Assembly: GCA_017454375.1 (NCBI GenBank)
Contig: JAFTDB010000029.1
Location: 1 to 37,505 of the forward strand
Source: Acholeplasmatales bacterium
GTDB taxonomy: Bacteria > Bacillota_I > Bacilli_A > Acholeplasmatales > Anaeroplasmataceae
Reading direction: 5' to 3'
DNA: 37,505 bases
Positions 31,739 to 37,505 of the stretch are shown one piece after another. The stretch's first letter is position 1, and each line of letters opens with the position of its first letter. The translations under genes and the position numbers were made by a program. The notes below the pieces were generated by a model, which saw only the letters and a list, made by a program, of their open reading frames with translations, searched no databases and was not told the DNA's origin.

Positions 31739-32369
31739 CTTTAAGCTCCTTTCTTCTATCGATAATCGCAAGTTTTAATTTAACTACATTTAATCCAGCT
31801 TGAGTGGTTTCTTCATCAACACCTCTTAAGTGGCATTTGTTAAGCATCATGTGTTCTTTTTTAGTTACTAGTTTTAAGTTTTCTAGTGAGCAGTTTAAAG
31901 AATCACCATCTATGAAGATCAGAATATGACCTTCTGGAACTGGTCCATACTCTTTTTCCCATATTTCTTTATGATATAAATGCCACCTTTGATGTTGTGT
32001 TCCTTTGTCGGCTACTTTAATTTCTCTATAGCCATCCACGTTTATTCTCATACTTCCAACTGGCCTATAGTTAGCCGGTCGCTGTCCTTTCTTGAATTGT
32101 GTCTTAGCTATCCTTTCTAATACATCAGGAGGATAAAGATCAGCAAGCTTTTTATTTTTATTATATGGAGTGTGCCCTTTTTGAAAGCAGTAAGATCTAC
32201 CGGATCTAATTCCGTGTCTCTCCATATAGGATAGTAATGCATCATATTTTACATTAGTTTCAAACTTGGTGTTAAAAGCCTTTAGTAGATCTTTACCTTC
32301 CATGACTTTATATCCTTCAGCTAAGAACTCTATCATTTCTGGAGTGTATTTAGTAGGCTTGTTGCGCAT
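31722..32369 (-). CDS. HNH homing-type endonuclease (215 aa)
   Basis: The C-terminal half carries the HNH_3-type motif: HQRWHLYHKEIWEKEYGPVPEGHILIFIDGDSLNCSLENLKLVTKKEHM. The N-terminal part (TPEMIEFLAEGYKVMEGKDLLKAFNTKF) looks like a DNA-binding helical domain. Such proteins are common as free-standing homing nucleases in phage early regions. The nearby genes are not visibly interrupted, so the site of action is not clear. Confidence 0.88.
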   Translation of the reverse strand: MRNKPTKYTPEMIEFLAEGYKVMEGKDLLKAFNTKFETNVKYDALLSYMERHGIRSGRSYCFQKGHTPYNKNKKLADLYPPDVLERIAKTQFKKGQRPANYRPVGSMRINVDGYREIKVADKGTQHQRWHLYHKEIWEKEYGPVPEGHILIFIDGDSLNCSLENLKLVTKKEHMMLNKCHLRGVDEETTQAGLNVVKLKLAIIDRRKELKDGNKK

Positions 32370-32701
32370 TTCTTTTTCGCACCTCTTTGCATCCTTTGAG
32401 GAGATGGAATAATAACTATCTTATAAATTGGATGAGGTCCTGTAATAGCATTATCACCGTATAGCCATGTAACAGCTTCAGTATAATTACATCCAAAATC
32501 TTCAGTCCAAGCATCTCCAGTTGTATTATCAATAGCTGTATAAGTAGGAAGCTCATTTTCTTTAGATCTATTTATTAGTAAATATTTTTCATGTGGAAAG
32601 TTATCATATCTACCATCGATTGATTCAAACGCATTTGGATAAGTTTCTTTAAATGTAATTTCAGTCATTAAGATATATGGATCTTGATTCTCTCTACTCA
32701 T
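32333..32701 (-). CDS. Hypothetical early protein (122 aa)
   Basis: Not recognised. Beta-rich with an acidic-aromatic centre (ESIDGRYDNFPHEKYLLINRSKENELPTYTAIDNTTGDAWTEDFGCNYTEAVTWLYG) and a basic C-terminus. ATG at 32701 has GGAGGAG upstream and overlaps the upstream stop as TAATG. Function unknown; early anti-host roles are possible for such genes. Confidence 0.6.
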   Translation of the reverse strand: MSRENQDPYILMTEITFKETYPNAFESIDGRYDNFPHEKYLLINRSKENELPTYTAIDNTTGDAWTEDFGCNYTEAVTWLYGDNAITGPHPIYKIVIIPSPQRMQRGAKKKCATSLLNTLQK

Positions 32702-32940
32702 TAGTCTCTCCTCCATAGATTGAACTTATCGTAAAGTCTATTCATTTCTGTGTCTTCAGATGTGCCATTAATTTCTCCAAGTAATCTTGCGATGTAACAA
32801 ACAGTATAGCTTACACCACATAGTTCATAATTTTCGCTTTCTGTTCGATGAGCTACTCCTTTATCATTTAGCTCATCGAAACGTTTCTGATTTTCTAAAA
32901 AGTCTTTTTCTAATTGTTTAATGATTTCATTTTTATTCAT
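32701..32940 (-). CDS. First gene of the leftward early operon (79 aa)
   Basis: Not recognised. Charged helical protein (MNKNEIIKQLEKDFLENQKRFDELNDKGVAHRTESENYELCGVSYTVCYIARLLGEING). ATG at 32940 with a run of G upstream; a longer reading to 32979 begins beyond the likely transcription start and is rejected. As the first product of the early promoter, it could be an antirepressor or host-takeover factor, by position only. Confidence 0.58.
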   Translation of the reverse strand: MNKNEIIKQLEKDFLENQKRFDELNDKGVAHRTESENYELCGVSYTVCYIARLLGEINGTSEDTEMNRLYDKFNLWRRD

Positions 32941-32957
32941 AAAATACCCCCGATAAA

Positions 32958-32974
32958 TTCGGAAAATCTCCGAA
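32958..32974. promoter_or_regulatory. Repressor operator candidate (TTCGGA-N5-TCCGAA)
   Basis: Perfect 6-bp dyad spaced by five bases, just downstream of the leftward promoter -10. A second half-site TCCGAA at 33031-33036 lies between the two -35 boxes. The arrangement would let the XRE repressor block the early promoter. Confidence 0.62.
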
Positions 32975-32983
32975 TGCACCTAT

Positions 32984-33013
32984 AGTATAAACCCAAGAAA
33001 AACATAATGTCAA
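32984..33013 (-). promoter_or_regulatory. Leftward early promoter
   Basis: -35 TTGACA (33008-33013, perfect) and -10 TATACT (32984-32989), 18-base spacer, on the minus strand. Start of transcription near 32977. It drives the early operon and faces the repressor promoter. Confidence 0.8.
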
Positions 33014-33041
33014 GAACTTTTTTGATTTTTTCCGAAAAATT

Positions 33042-33069
33042 TTGTATTTAATCCAATTTAGAGTATACT
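33042..33069 (+). promoter_or_regulatory. Rightward repressor promoter
   Basis: -35 TTGTAT (33042-33047), 16-base spacer, -10 TATACT (33064-33069). Transcription begins near 33076. AAGGAGG follows at 33081 but is about 14 bases from the repressor ATG, unusually far, which could weaken repressor translation. Confidence 0.75.
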
Positions 33070-33101
33070 ATATACAAGAAAAGGAGGTAAAAATATAGAA
33101 T

Positions 33102-33452
33102 ATGAGCACCCAAAAACCTATTCTTGCAATAAGACTGCGACAATTAAGAGAAGAGAAAAGACTCTCCCAAATCGATTTATCAAAAGAAATTCATATTTCT
33201 AATACTACTTTATCGGATTATGAGAGAGGAAAATCCGCTCCTGATTATGATAAGCTGAAGATTCTATCTAAGTATTATGATGTTACAGTTGATTACTTAC
33301 TAGGCTTAACTGATGTAAGAAATGAAGAAAAAGAATATACTACACCTGATGAATTTCAATTTGCTCTTTATGAACAATCTAAAGATTTAGATGAGGATCA
33401 GAAAAGAACGATACTTGAAATTATAAAAGTTATTAAAAAATCGAAAGGATAA
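33102..33452 (+). CDS. XRE-family immunity repressor (ImmR-like, 116 aa)
   Basis: Maintains lysogeny by blocking the early promoter. Residues 8-65 are a classical HTH_3 domain (LRQLREEKRLSQIDLSKEIHISNTTLSDYERGKSAPDYDKLKILSKYYDVTVDYLLGL). The C-terminal 45 residues are charged and likely dimerise; there is no LexA-type peptidase domain. That, and the ImmA-like protease two genes on, points to induction by proteolysis as in ICEBs1 ImmR/ImmA, not by RecA-stimulated self-cleavage. Confidence 0.88.
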   Translation: MSTQKPILAIRLRQLREEKRLSQIDLSKEIHISNTTLSDYERGKSAPDYDKLKILSKYYDVTVDYLLGLTDVRNEEKEYTTPDEFQFALYEQSKDLDEDQKRTILEIIKVIKKSKG

Positions 33453-33457
33453 TTTAT

Positions 33458-33910
33458 ATGAACCTTACAAAACTAGACTATCAACTTTTAAGACTACCTT
33501 ATGATTCACCAATTGAGAAAGTAGCAAGCTCACTCATCATCCAGGCTAACAATGGTGATATAGCTATGGGACCAATTTTAGAAAAAGTAGAATTGGATCT
33601 AAAACCATTACAAAGACACTATGCATATCAAGCTGTTGCAAAAGCATACTACAATTATATTAAGAGCAATAAAGATTATATCAGCTTAACAAAAGAGATA
33701 TGTTTAAAAGACCTAGTATTATGCCAGGAAGAATGTTACGGTGATGAAGATAATAGTTGCTTGGATATACTAGCTATTACTGCTGCTAATTATATGTGTA
33801 AATCTGATGCTATACAAATTTTAGATCTTATAATTGATTCTGGTTTTGCCTTTCAAAAATATATCAAATTGAAGGAGAAAATCCAACATGACCATAGTAG
33901 AATCCATTGA
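33458..33910 (+). CDS. Unknown protein between repressor and protease (150 aa)
   Basis: Not recognised. Helical, soluble, with several Cys in the C-terminal half (EICLKDLVLCQEECYGDEDNSCLD, NYMCKSDA). It starts five bases after the repressor stop and overlaps the ImmA-like gene by 23 bases. Its place inside the immunity operon suggests a role in sensing or in controlling protease or repressor. No family assigned. Confidence 0.65.
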   Translation: MNLTKLDYQLLRLPYDSPIEKVASSLIIQANNGDIAMGPILEKVELDLKPLQRHYAYQAVAKAYYNYIKSNKDYISLTKEICLKDLVLCQEECYGDEDNSCLDILAITAANYMCKSDAIQILDLIIDSGFAFQKYIKLKEKIQHDHSRIH

Positions 33911-34298
33911 AGATAAAATCTATTTAAAAGAGATCGTTCTTCAGCAGCATAACTATGATAATTTAAAAGCAGTATCAATTAAGATGGATAGTAAATATGC
34001 CATCTTTTTTAATCCAAAATTGTTTAGAGATAGTATAGATCTTCATACTGGACTGTGCCATGAATATTATCATTGTGAGACTGATAGCTTTTATACTTTC
34101 AATGATTCGAGTTATACAGTGCAAAAGAAAGAATTTCAAGCTAATTATAAAATGGCTCTTGATCTATGTCCTCCAGAACTAATCAAGTGTTATATGCAAC
34201 ATCATGAGGAGCTGTGGGAACTATCCGACTTTGTAGGACTTACTGAAGAATTTTTAAAAGAAGCTATAAGAATCTACAGGAGCAAAGGATTATTATGA
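33888..34298 (+). CDS. ImmA/IrrE-type metalloprotease (136 aa)
   Basis: The zinc motif HEYYH (about residue 58, HExxH form), preceded by GLCHEYYHCETDS and followed by a Glu-containing helix (KKEFQANYKMALDL), fits the ImmA/IrrE (DUF955) family. Such proteases cleave the XRE repressor encoded alongside and trigger prophage induction. AAGGAG precedes the ATG. The gene overlaps the integrase start by four bases (ATGA), so one operon carries repressor, protease and integrase. Confidence 0.88.
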   Translation: MTIVESIEDKIYLKEIVLQQHNYDNLKAVSIKMDSKYAIFFNPKLFRDSIDLHTGLCHEYYHCETDSFYTFNDSSYTVQKKEFQANYKMALDLCPPELIKCYMQHHEELWELSDFVGLTEEFLKEAIRIYRSKGLL

Positions 34299-35671
34299 GA
34301 ACAGCTTTATATATGCGTGTGTCTACTGAAGAACAAGCTAAGGAAGGCTATTCTTTGCCAAGTCAAAAAAGAAAACTTATGTCATACTGTGATGCGCACG
34401 ACTGGCCAATTGTTGCTATTTATACCGATGAGGGAATATCTGCAAAGAATATTGATGATCGGCCACAAGCAAAACAGTTACTTGAAGATGCAAAGAATGG
34501 ACTCTTTGAAAATATACTTATTCTGAAGGTTGACCGATTAGAAAGAAACACAAGAAACCTTTTAGAGATTGTAGATCTTTTAAAAAAGCACAAGGTTCAT
34601 CTAAACGCTGTTGAAGAAACTATCGACTATGAAACTCCAACAGGAAAGATGATGCTAACAATACTTGGCTCATTTGCAGAGTTAGAGCGATCTACAATTA
34701 CAGCTAGAACAAATGCAGGAAAAGAACAAAAGAGATTAAGTGGATATAAAGTAGCTGGAGGATTCATCCCATATGGATATGAATTCAAAGAAGGACAATT
34801 TGTAACTATTCCAGATCAAGCAGAAATTATACAGAAAATTTACAAAATGTATCTAGATGGTATGACCGGAAACGAAATTTGTATAAAACTACAGTCTGAT
34901 CATATCCCATCACCAAAGAACGGTAAGACATGGGAAAGATCTACATTGATGAGAATATTAAAGAATGAAACTTATATCGGATATATTCGAGGAATACCAG
35001 CTAAGAACATAGATCCAATACTTAAAGCTAGAAAATACGCTAAAGATGATTTCCTTTTTGCTGATGTTGCATATTGTGGAGTATGTGGTAGAAAGCTAGT
35101 TTGTAAACAAGAAGCAAAACCAAGATGCAGAAAATATTACATGTGCTATTACAATTCATCAAAACACCTGCATTCTGGTGATGAAGGAGCGCACTCAGCA
35201 AGAATGGAGAACTCAACTCTTGAAGAACTGTTCCTGGATTATTTTAATAATTTCAAACTAGATCTAGCTAACACTGAGATTAAAGCGGATGAAGAAAGAC
35301 TTAAGCAACTTGATAGGATTATTAATTCGTTAGAAAATAAAAAATCGACTCTTCAGAAACGAAAGAGCCGTAGCTTAGAAAAATATATGGATGGATTAAT
35401 TGATGATTCCGAATATGCTGAGATATCTTCATCAACTAGTAAATCTATTACTGATCTAGAAAGTGAAATCCGAATATACCAGGATGAAAAGGATCAAATA
35501 TCCTCTGGACCAAATAATAAGGATTTTGCTAAACATATCCTAGAAGCTAGAAATACATTAGCTGATTTTTGGGAGCTTATGAATACTCACCAAAAAAGAT
35601 TATTTATTACTTCTACAATTAAGAAGATCCAGATTGTTAGAGGTAGAATTACATTAATAGAATTTAGATAA
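34295..35671 (+). CDS. int: Large serine recombinase (integrase)
   Basis: 458 aa, the usual length for phage serine integrases. Catalytic domain: YMRVSTEEQ with nucleophile Ser10, then LKVDRLERN and GSFAELERSTITARTNAG. The recombinase domain (about 150-245) includes PYGYEF and a helix-rich DNA-binding section. The zinc ribbon is CGVCGRKLVCK ... CRKYYMCYY (about 265-290), followed by a long coiled coil (about 325-400) that controls direction. It joins phage attP to host attB; excision would need a separate directionality factor that I cannot identify. Confidence 0.96.
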   Translation: MRTALYMRVSTEEQAKEGYSLPSQKRKLMSYCDAHDWPIVAIYTDEGISAKNIDDRPQAKQLLEDAKNGLFENILILKVDRLERNTRNLLEIVDLLKKHKVHLNAVEETIDYETPTGKMMLTILGSFAELERSTITARTNAGKEQKRLSGYKVAGGFIPYGYEFKEGQFVTIPDQAEIIQKIYKMYLDGMTGNEICIKLQSDHIPSPKNGKTWERSTLMRILKNETYIGYIRGIPAKNIDPILKARKYAKDDFLFADVAYCGVCGRKLVCKQEAKPRCRKYYMCYYNSSKHLHSGDEGAHSARMENSTLEELFLDYFNNFKLDLANTEIKADEERLKQLDRIINSLENKKSTLQKRKSRSLEKYMDGLIDDSEYAEISSSTSKSITDLESEIRIYQDEKDQISSGPNNKDFAKHILEARNTLADFWELMNTHQKRLFITSTIKKIQIVRGRITLIEFR

Positions 35672-35706
35672 AAAATCGTTAGCACTCAACTAACGATTTT
35701 ATTTTT
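35672..35706. terminator. Bidirectional terminator between integrase and tRNA
   Basis: An 11-bp perfect stem (AAAATCGTTAG / CTAACGATTTT, 35672-35682 and 35690-35700) with a seven-base loop and T-runs on both strands. It ends the rightward integrase transcript and the leftward tRNA transcript. Confidence 0.88.
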
Positions 35707-35707
35707 A

Positions 35708-35783
35708 TGGCAGGGCTGGAAAGATTCGAACTTTCGAGTGTCAGAGTCAAAGTCTGATGCCTTAGCCGCTTGGCTACAGCCCT
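35708..35783 (-). tRNA. tRNA-Gln (anticodon TTG)
   Basis: 76 bases with a complete cloverleaf and encoded CCA. Acceptor arms AGGGCTG / CAGCCCT, D arm GCC / GGC, anticodon arm TCAGA / TCTGA with loop CTTTGAC, T arm GAAAG / CTTTC with TTCGAAT. The sequence AGCCAAGCGG and the GACTTTGACTC anticodon arm are typical of Gln tRNA. It lies between the integrase and the putative attP, so it is either a phage tRNA or part of the attachment region carried from a host gene. Confidence 0.95.
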
Positions 35784-35849
35784 GTGATTCTATGATTCCA
35801 ACCCGATATTTGAGCTAGAATATTTATTTGCGGTTTGTTGTAAATGTGT

Positions 35850-35913
35850 TACCATACGAAACAAAAAGCGAATGTAAACCAATTTTGAGCGCTTTAATTC
35901 TAAAATAATGGTA
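35850..35913. other. Possible attP of the serine integrase
   Basis: The 179-base gap between tRNA and the 330-aa gene contains nested inverted repeats: TACCAT / ATGGTA (35850-35855, 35908-35913) around AAAGCG / CGCTTT (35865-35870, 35890-35895). Serine-integrase attP sites are imperfect dyads near the integrase gene. The gap otherwise shows no gene. The site cannot be proven without the host junction. Confidence 0.33.
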
Positions 35914-35957
35914 CTTGACCTATTAAGTTTACCACAAAAGCATTTAAAAATCAATAA

Positions 35958-35985
35958 AGGCTCTAACCTTCACTAGGTAGAGCCT
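35958..35985 (-). terminator. Terminator at the end of the late/lysis operon
   Basis: AGGCTCTA (35958-35965) pairs with TAGAGCCT (35978-35985); U-rich bases follow in the leftward transcript. The stop codon of the 330-aa membrane protein lies within the hairpin, an unusually tight arrangement. Confidence 0.85.
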
Positions 35986-36955
35986 CATTTGTAACGTTAC
36001 AAATCTCTTCTTGTTGCTTTTCTTCTTTTGGAGTTTCCTTCTTATTATTGTCATTGTATTTTTGAAGAATCTCAAAAGGAATAGCCTGGTTAAGAAAAGA
36101 AGATCTATTCACTTCAATTTGAGTAAGAGTTTCAATACGATTATAAGCTGAAGTAATAGCTGTAAGAACTGAAGAAAGAATTAAAGTAAGATGAGCTAAT
36201 AACATTGCCCAAAAACTTGCTGCATCGATAGAACTCCAAACTATTACGTTAGTAACAGCTGCAGTCAATATGAACACAAGTGTCTTCTTATTTGATTCTT
36301 TAATGTTTTCTTTGTTCTCATTGATAGACATGATTGGATCTTCATGATTACCATTTGCTCCTTGATATCCGGTTAAGATCTCATAAGCAGTAACAGGTGC
36401 ATAAGCAACTTGACTGTTTAAAGCTTTTTGAATGCTTTTCTTGACTTTTTTGATTTGTCTCTCTTTAAGGTGTCTTGTTTGGTAAAACTCTTCTTCAGTA
36501 AGTTTATGTGGTTTGCCTTCTAGATCCTTGACATATCCGTAATCAATTACACCTTCTCTAAGCTCTAAACCGTAAGTATATTTGTTTAGTTCTCTATTAC
36601 AAGCTCCAATTCTTCTACGTTCAGTTTCCTTATCTGCTTCATCTGATATTAGATCTTCGAGATGTTCATCTCTTACTATCTTTACAAATCGATTAGTTCT
36701 CTTTTTATTTTCATAGAGCTTATTTTTCTCAGATAGTTTTTCAGTTCGAATGAAATCTTGTTTAACACTGTTGTAAACCACAATCATAATTGCGTAGTTG
36801 ATTCCTGTTTTAACATAGAAGCTCCATGTTGTGAATACTTCTACTGTGAACCTAAATCCTGTTGCAACAAGCGCACCTAACACAATAGCTGCAGTTGAGA
36901 ATAGTATCGAAACAATCCTTTGTCTATATTGAATTATCTTTGAATAAATATTCAT
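35963..36955 (-). CDS. Multi-pass membrane protein (330 aa)
   Basis: Not recognised. Two hydrophobic segments near the N-terminus (about 15-36 and 46-62) and two more at about 224-243 and 246-270, with a charged cytoplasm-sized region of about 155 residues between and a charged C-terminus (KKETPKEEKQQEE). It is the last gene of the late operon, after two other membrane proteins. A role in lysis or membrane remodelling is inferred from position; no lysin or holin family is evident. Confidence 0.65.
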   Translation of the reverse strand: MNIYSKIIQYRQRIVSILFSTAAIVLGALVATGFRFTVEVFTTWSFYVKTGINYAIMIVVYNSVKQDFIRTEKLSEKNKLYENKKRTNRFVKIVRDEHLEDLISDEADKETERRRIGACNRELNKYTYGLELREGVIDYGYVKDLEGKPHKLTEEEFYQTRHLKERQIKKVKKSIQKALNSQVAYAPVTAYEILTGYQGANGNHEDPIMSINENKENIKESNKKTLVFILTAAVTNVIVWSSIDAASFWAMLLAHLTLILSSVLTAITSAYNRIETLTQIEVNRSSFLNQAIPFEILQKYNDNNKKETPKEEKQQEEICNVTNEALPSEG

Positions 36956-36958
36956 TAA

Positions 36959-37408
36959 TTACCAACCTGTTTCTTGCTCCAATTGTTCTGGAGTTTTATT
37001 ATCTTTAAATACCATATAATTTGCTTTGGCATTAATCTTAGCTTGTTTTTCATATCCAGCTTGTGTAAAAAAGTCTTTTTCAACTTTATTTAAAATTGAG
37101 AATACGAATAAGCCAATAGCTTCGACAAAGGCCATGATATAGATATCTTTCATTATGCCCTCGAGTAAGTAAAAAACTACTCCAATAATTAAAGCCCATA
37201 CCCAAGGAGCACATTTGCCCATAGCTTTAAATACGCACAACATAAAGACAATCAGGCTTATGCCGAATCCAATTGAAATCTTAAATCCTTGTGGTTTTGA
37301 AAAGTCAAACCACTCATCCCAATTGATGATACAGAGAATGATAAACGGAATTATAACAACTAAGATCTTAGCTATAAAGCATATAACAATCTTAGTCTTT
37401 GTTTTCAT
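36959..37408 (-). CDS. Membrane protein spanning the circle junction (149 aa)
   Basis: Not recognised. Three or four hydrophobic segments (about 7-28, 43-60, 66-84, 90-106) then a soluble tail of about 40 residues with DFFTQAGYEKQAKINAKANYMVFKDNKTPEQLEQETGW. The start falls in the repeated end (37408 equals 44) and overlaps the 188-aa gene. Its size and hydrophobic pattern are compatible with a holin, but no family match is visible. Confidence 0.62.
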   Translation of the reverse strand: MKTKTKIVICFIAKILVVIIPFIILCIINWDEWFDFSKPQGFKISIGFGISLIVFMLCVFKAMGKCAPWVWALIIGVVFYLLEGIMKDIYIMAFVEAIGLFVFSILNKVEKDFFTQAGYEKQAKINAKANYMVFKDNKTPEQLEQETGW

Positions 37409-37505
37409 CTACTATCTCTCCTTCATCAAATGATTTTAAAATACTATCAGCTAACACAAGCAATCTTTGTCTAGATTCTGTAACTTCTTCAGCAGAGATT
37501 TCATA
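37365..37505. repeat. Terminal direct repeat, right copy
   Basis: Exact copy of 1-141. It contains the start of the 149-aa membrane protein gene and the end of the 188-aa membrane protein gene, which overlap by 17 bases once the circle is closed. Confidence 0.93.

Noticed and set aside
35708..35783. Suppressor or recoding tRNA
   Set aside because: The anticodon TTG reads ordinary CAA/CAG glutamine codons and the genes here use standard stops.

Overview
This window is a complete circular genome of a temperate tailed bacteriophage. Bases 1-141 are repeated exactly at 37365-37505, so the unique circle is about 37,364 bp. The DNA is AT-rich. Ribosome-binding sites are of the AGGAGG type, start codons are ATG, GTG or TTG, and TGA is used as a stop. 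The replication genes (DUF2800, DUF2815, family A polymerase, VirE-type primase-helicase, VRR-NUC, SNF2-like helicase) are the set usual in Bacillota prophages, so the host is probably a Bacillota or Mollicutes-related gut bacterium. No peptidoglycan hydrolase is recognisable anywhere, which leaves a wall-less host possible but unproven.

Layout. Nearly everything is transcribed leftward (minus strand) from a divergent immunity promoter region at about 32.95-33.1 kb. Rightward from there runs the lysogeny module: XRE repressor, a 150-aa protein of unknown function, an ImmA-like metalloprotease and a large serine integrase. It ends in a bidirectional terminator, a tRNA-Gln(TTG) gene and a possible attP. 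Leftward runs the early operon (32.9 to 19.8 kb). It holds small early genes, an HNH endonuclease, a lipoprotein, a hypervariable protein, a Cro-like regulator, then the replication genes with an iteron-rich putative origin at 21.9-22.2 kb. It ends with a sigma-region-4-like late regulator and a strong terminator. The late operon follows (19.7 kb down to 0): terminase, portal, minor capsid protein, Prp-type protease, scaffold, major capsid protein, connectors, tail and fibre proteins. After these come a diversity-generating retroelement (DGR) and a run of membrane proteins that continues across the junction to 35.96 kb.

The main system is the DGR. A 103-bp template repeat (2362-2464), an Avd accessory protein and a reverse transcriptase sit beside a variable tail protein (VP1). 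A second variable repeat with the same 103-bp frame lies in the early/immunity region (30513-30615), in a separate gene (VP2) directly downstream of a lipoprotein gene. All 31 differences between the template and the two variable repeats fall on template adenines (coding strand). Both variable repeats are followed by the same 40-bp element with a small hairpin, which the template lacks. One template therefore appears to diversify both a virion protein and an early-expressed protein.

Other points: a Prp-like protease next to a major capsid protein whose N-terminus resembles the Prp cleavage motif; Listeria-Bacteroides-repeat-like domains at the ends of both the capsid protein and the large tail protein; structured RNA elements on either side of the scaffold-capsid gene pair; and no tape-measure protein, which suggests a short tail.
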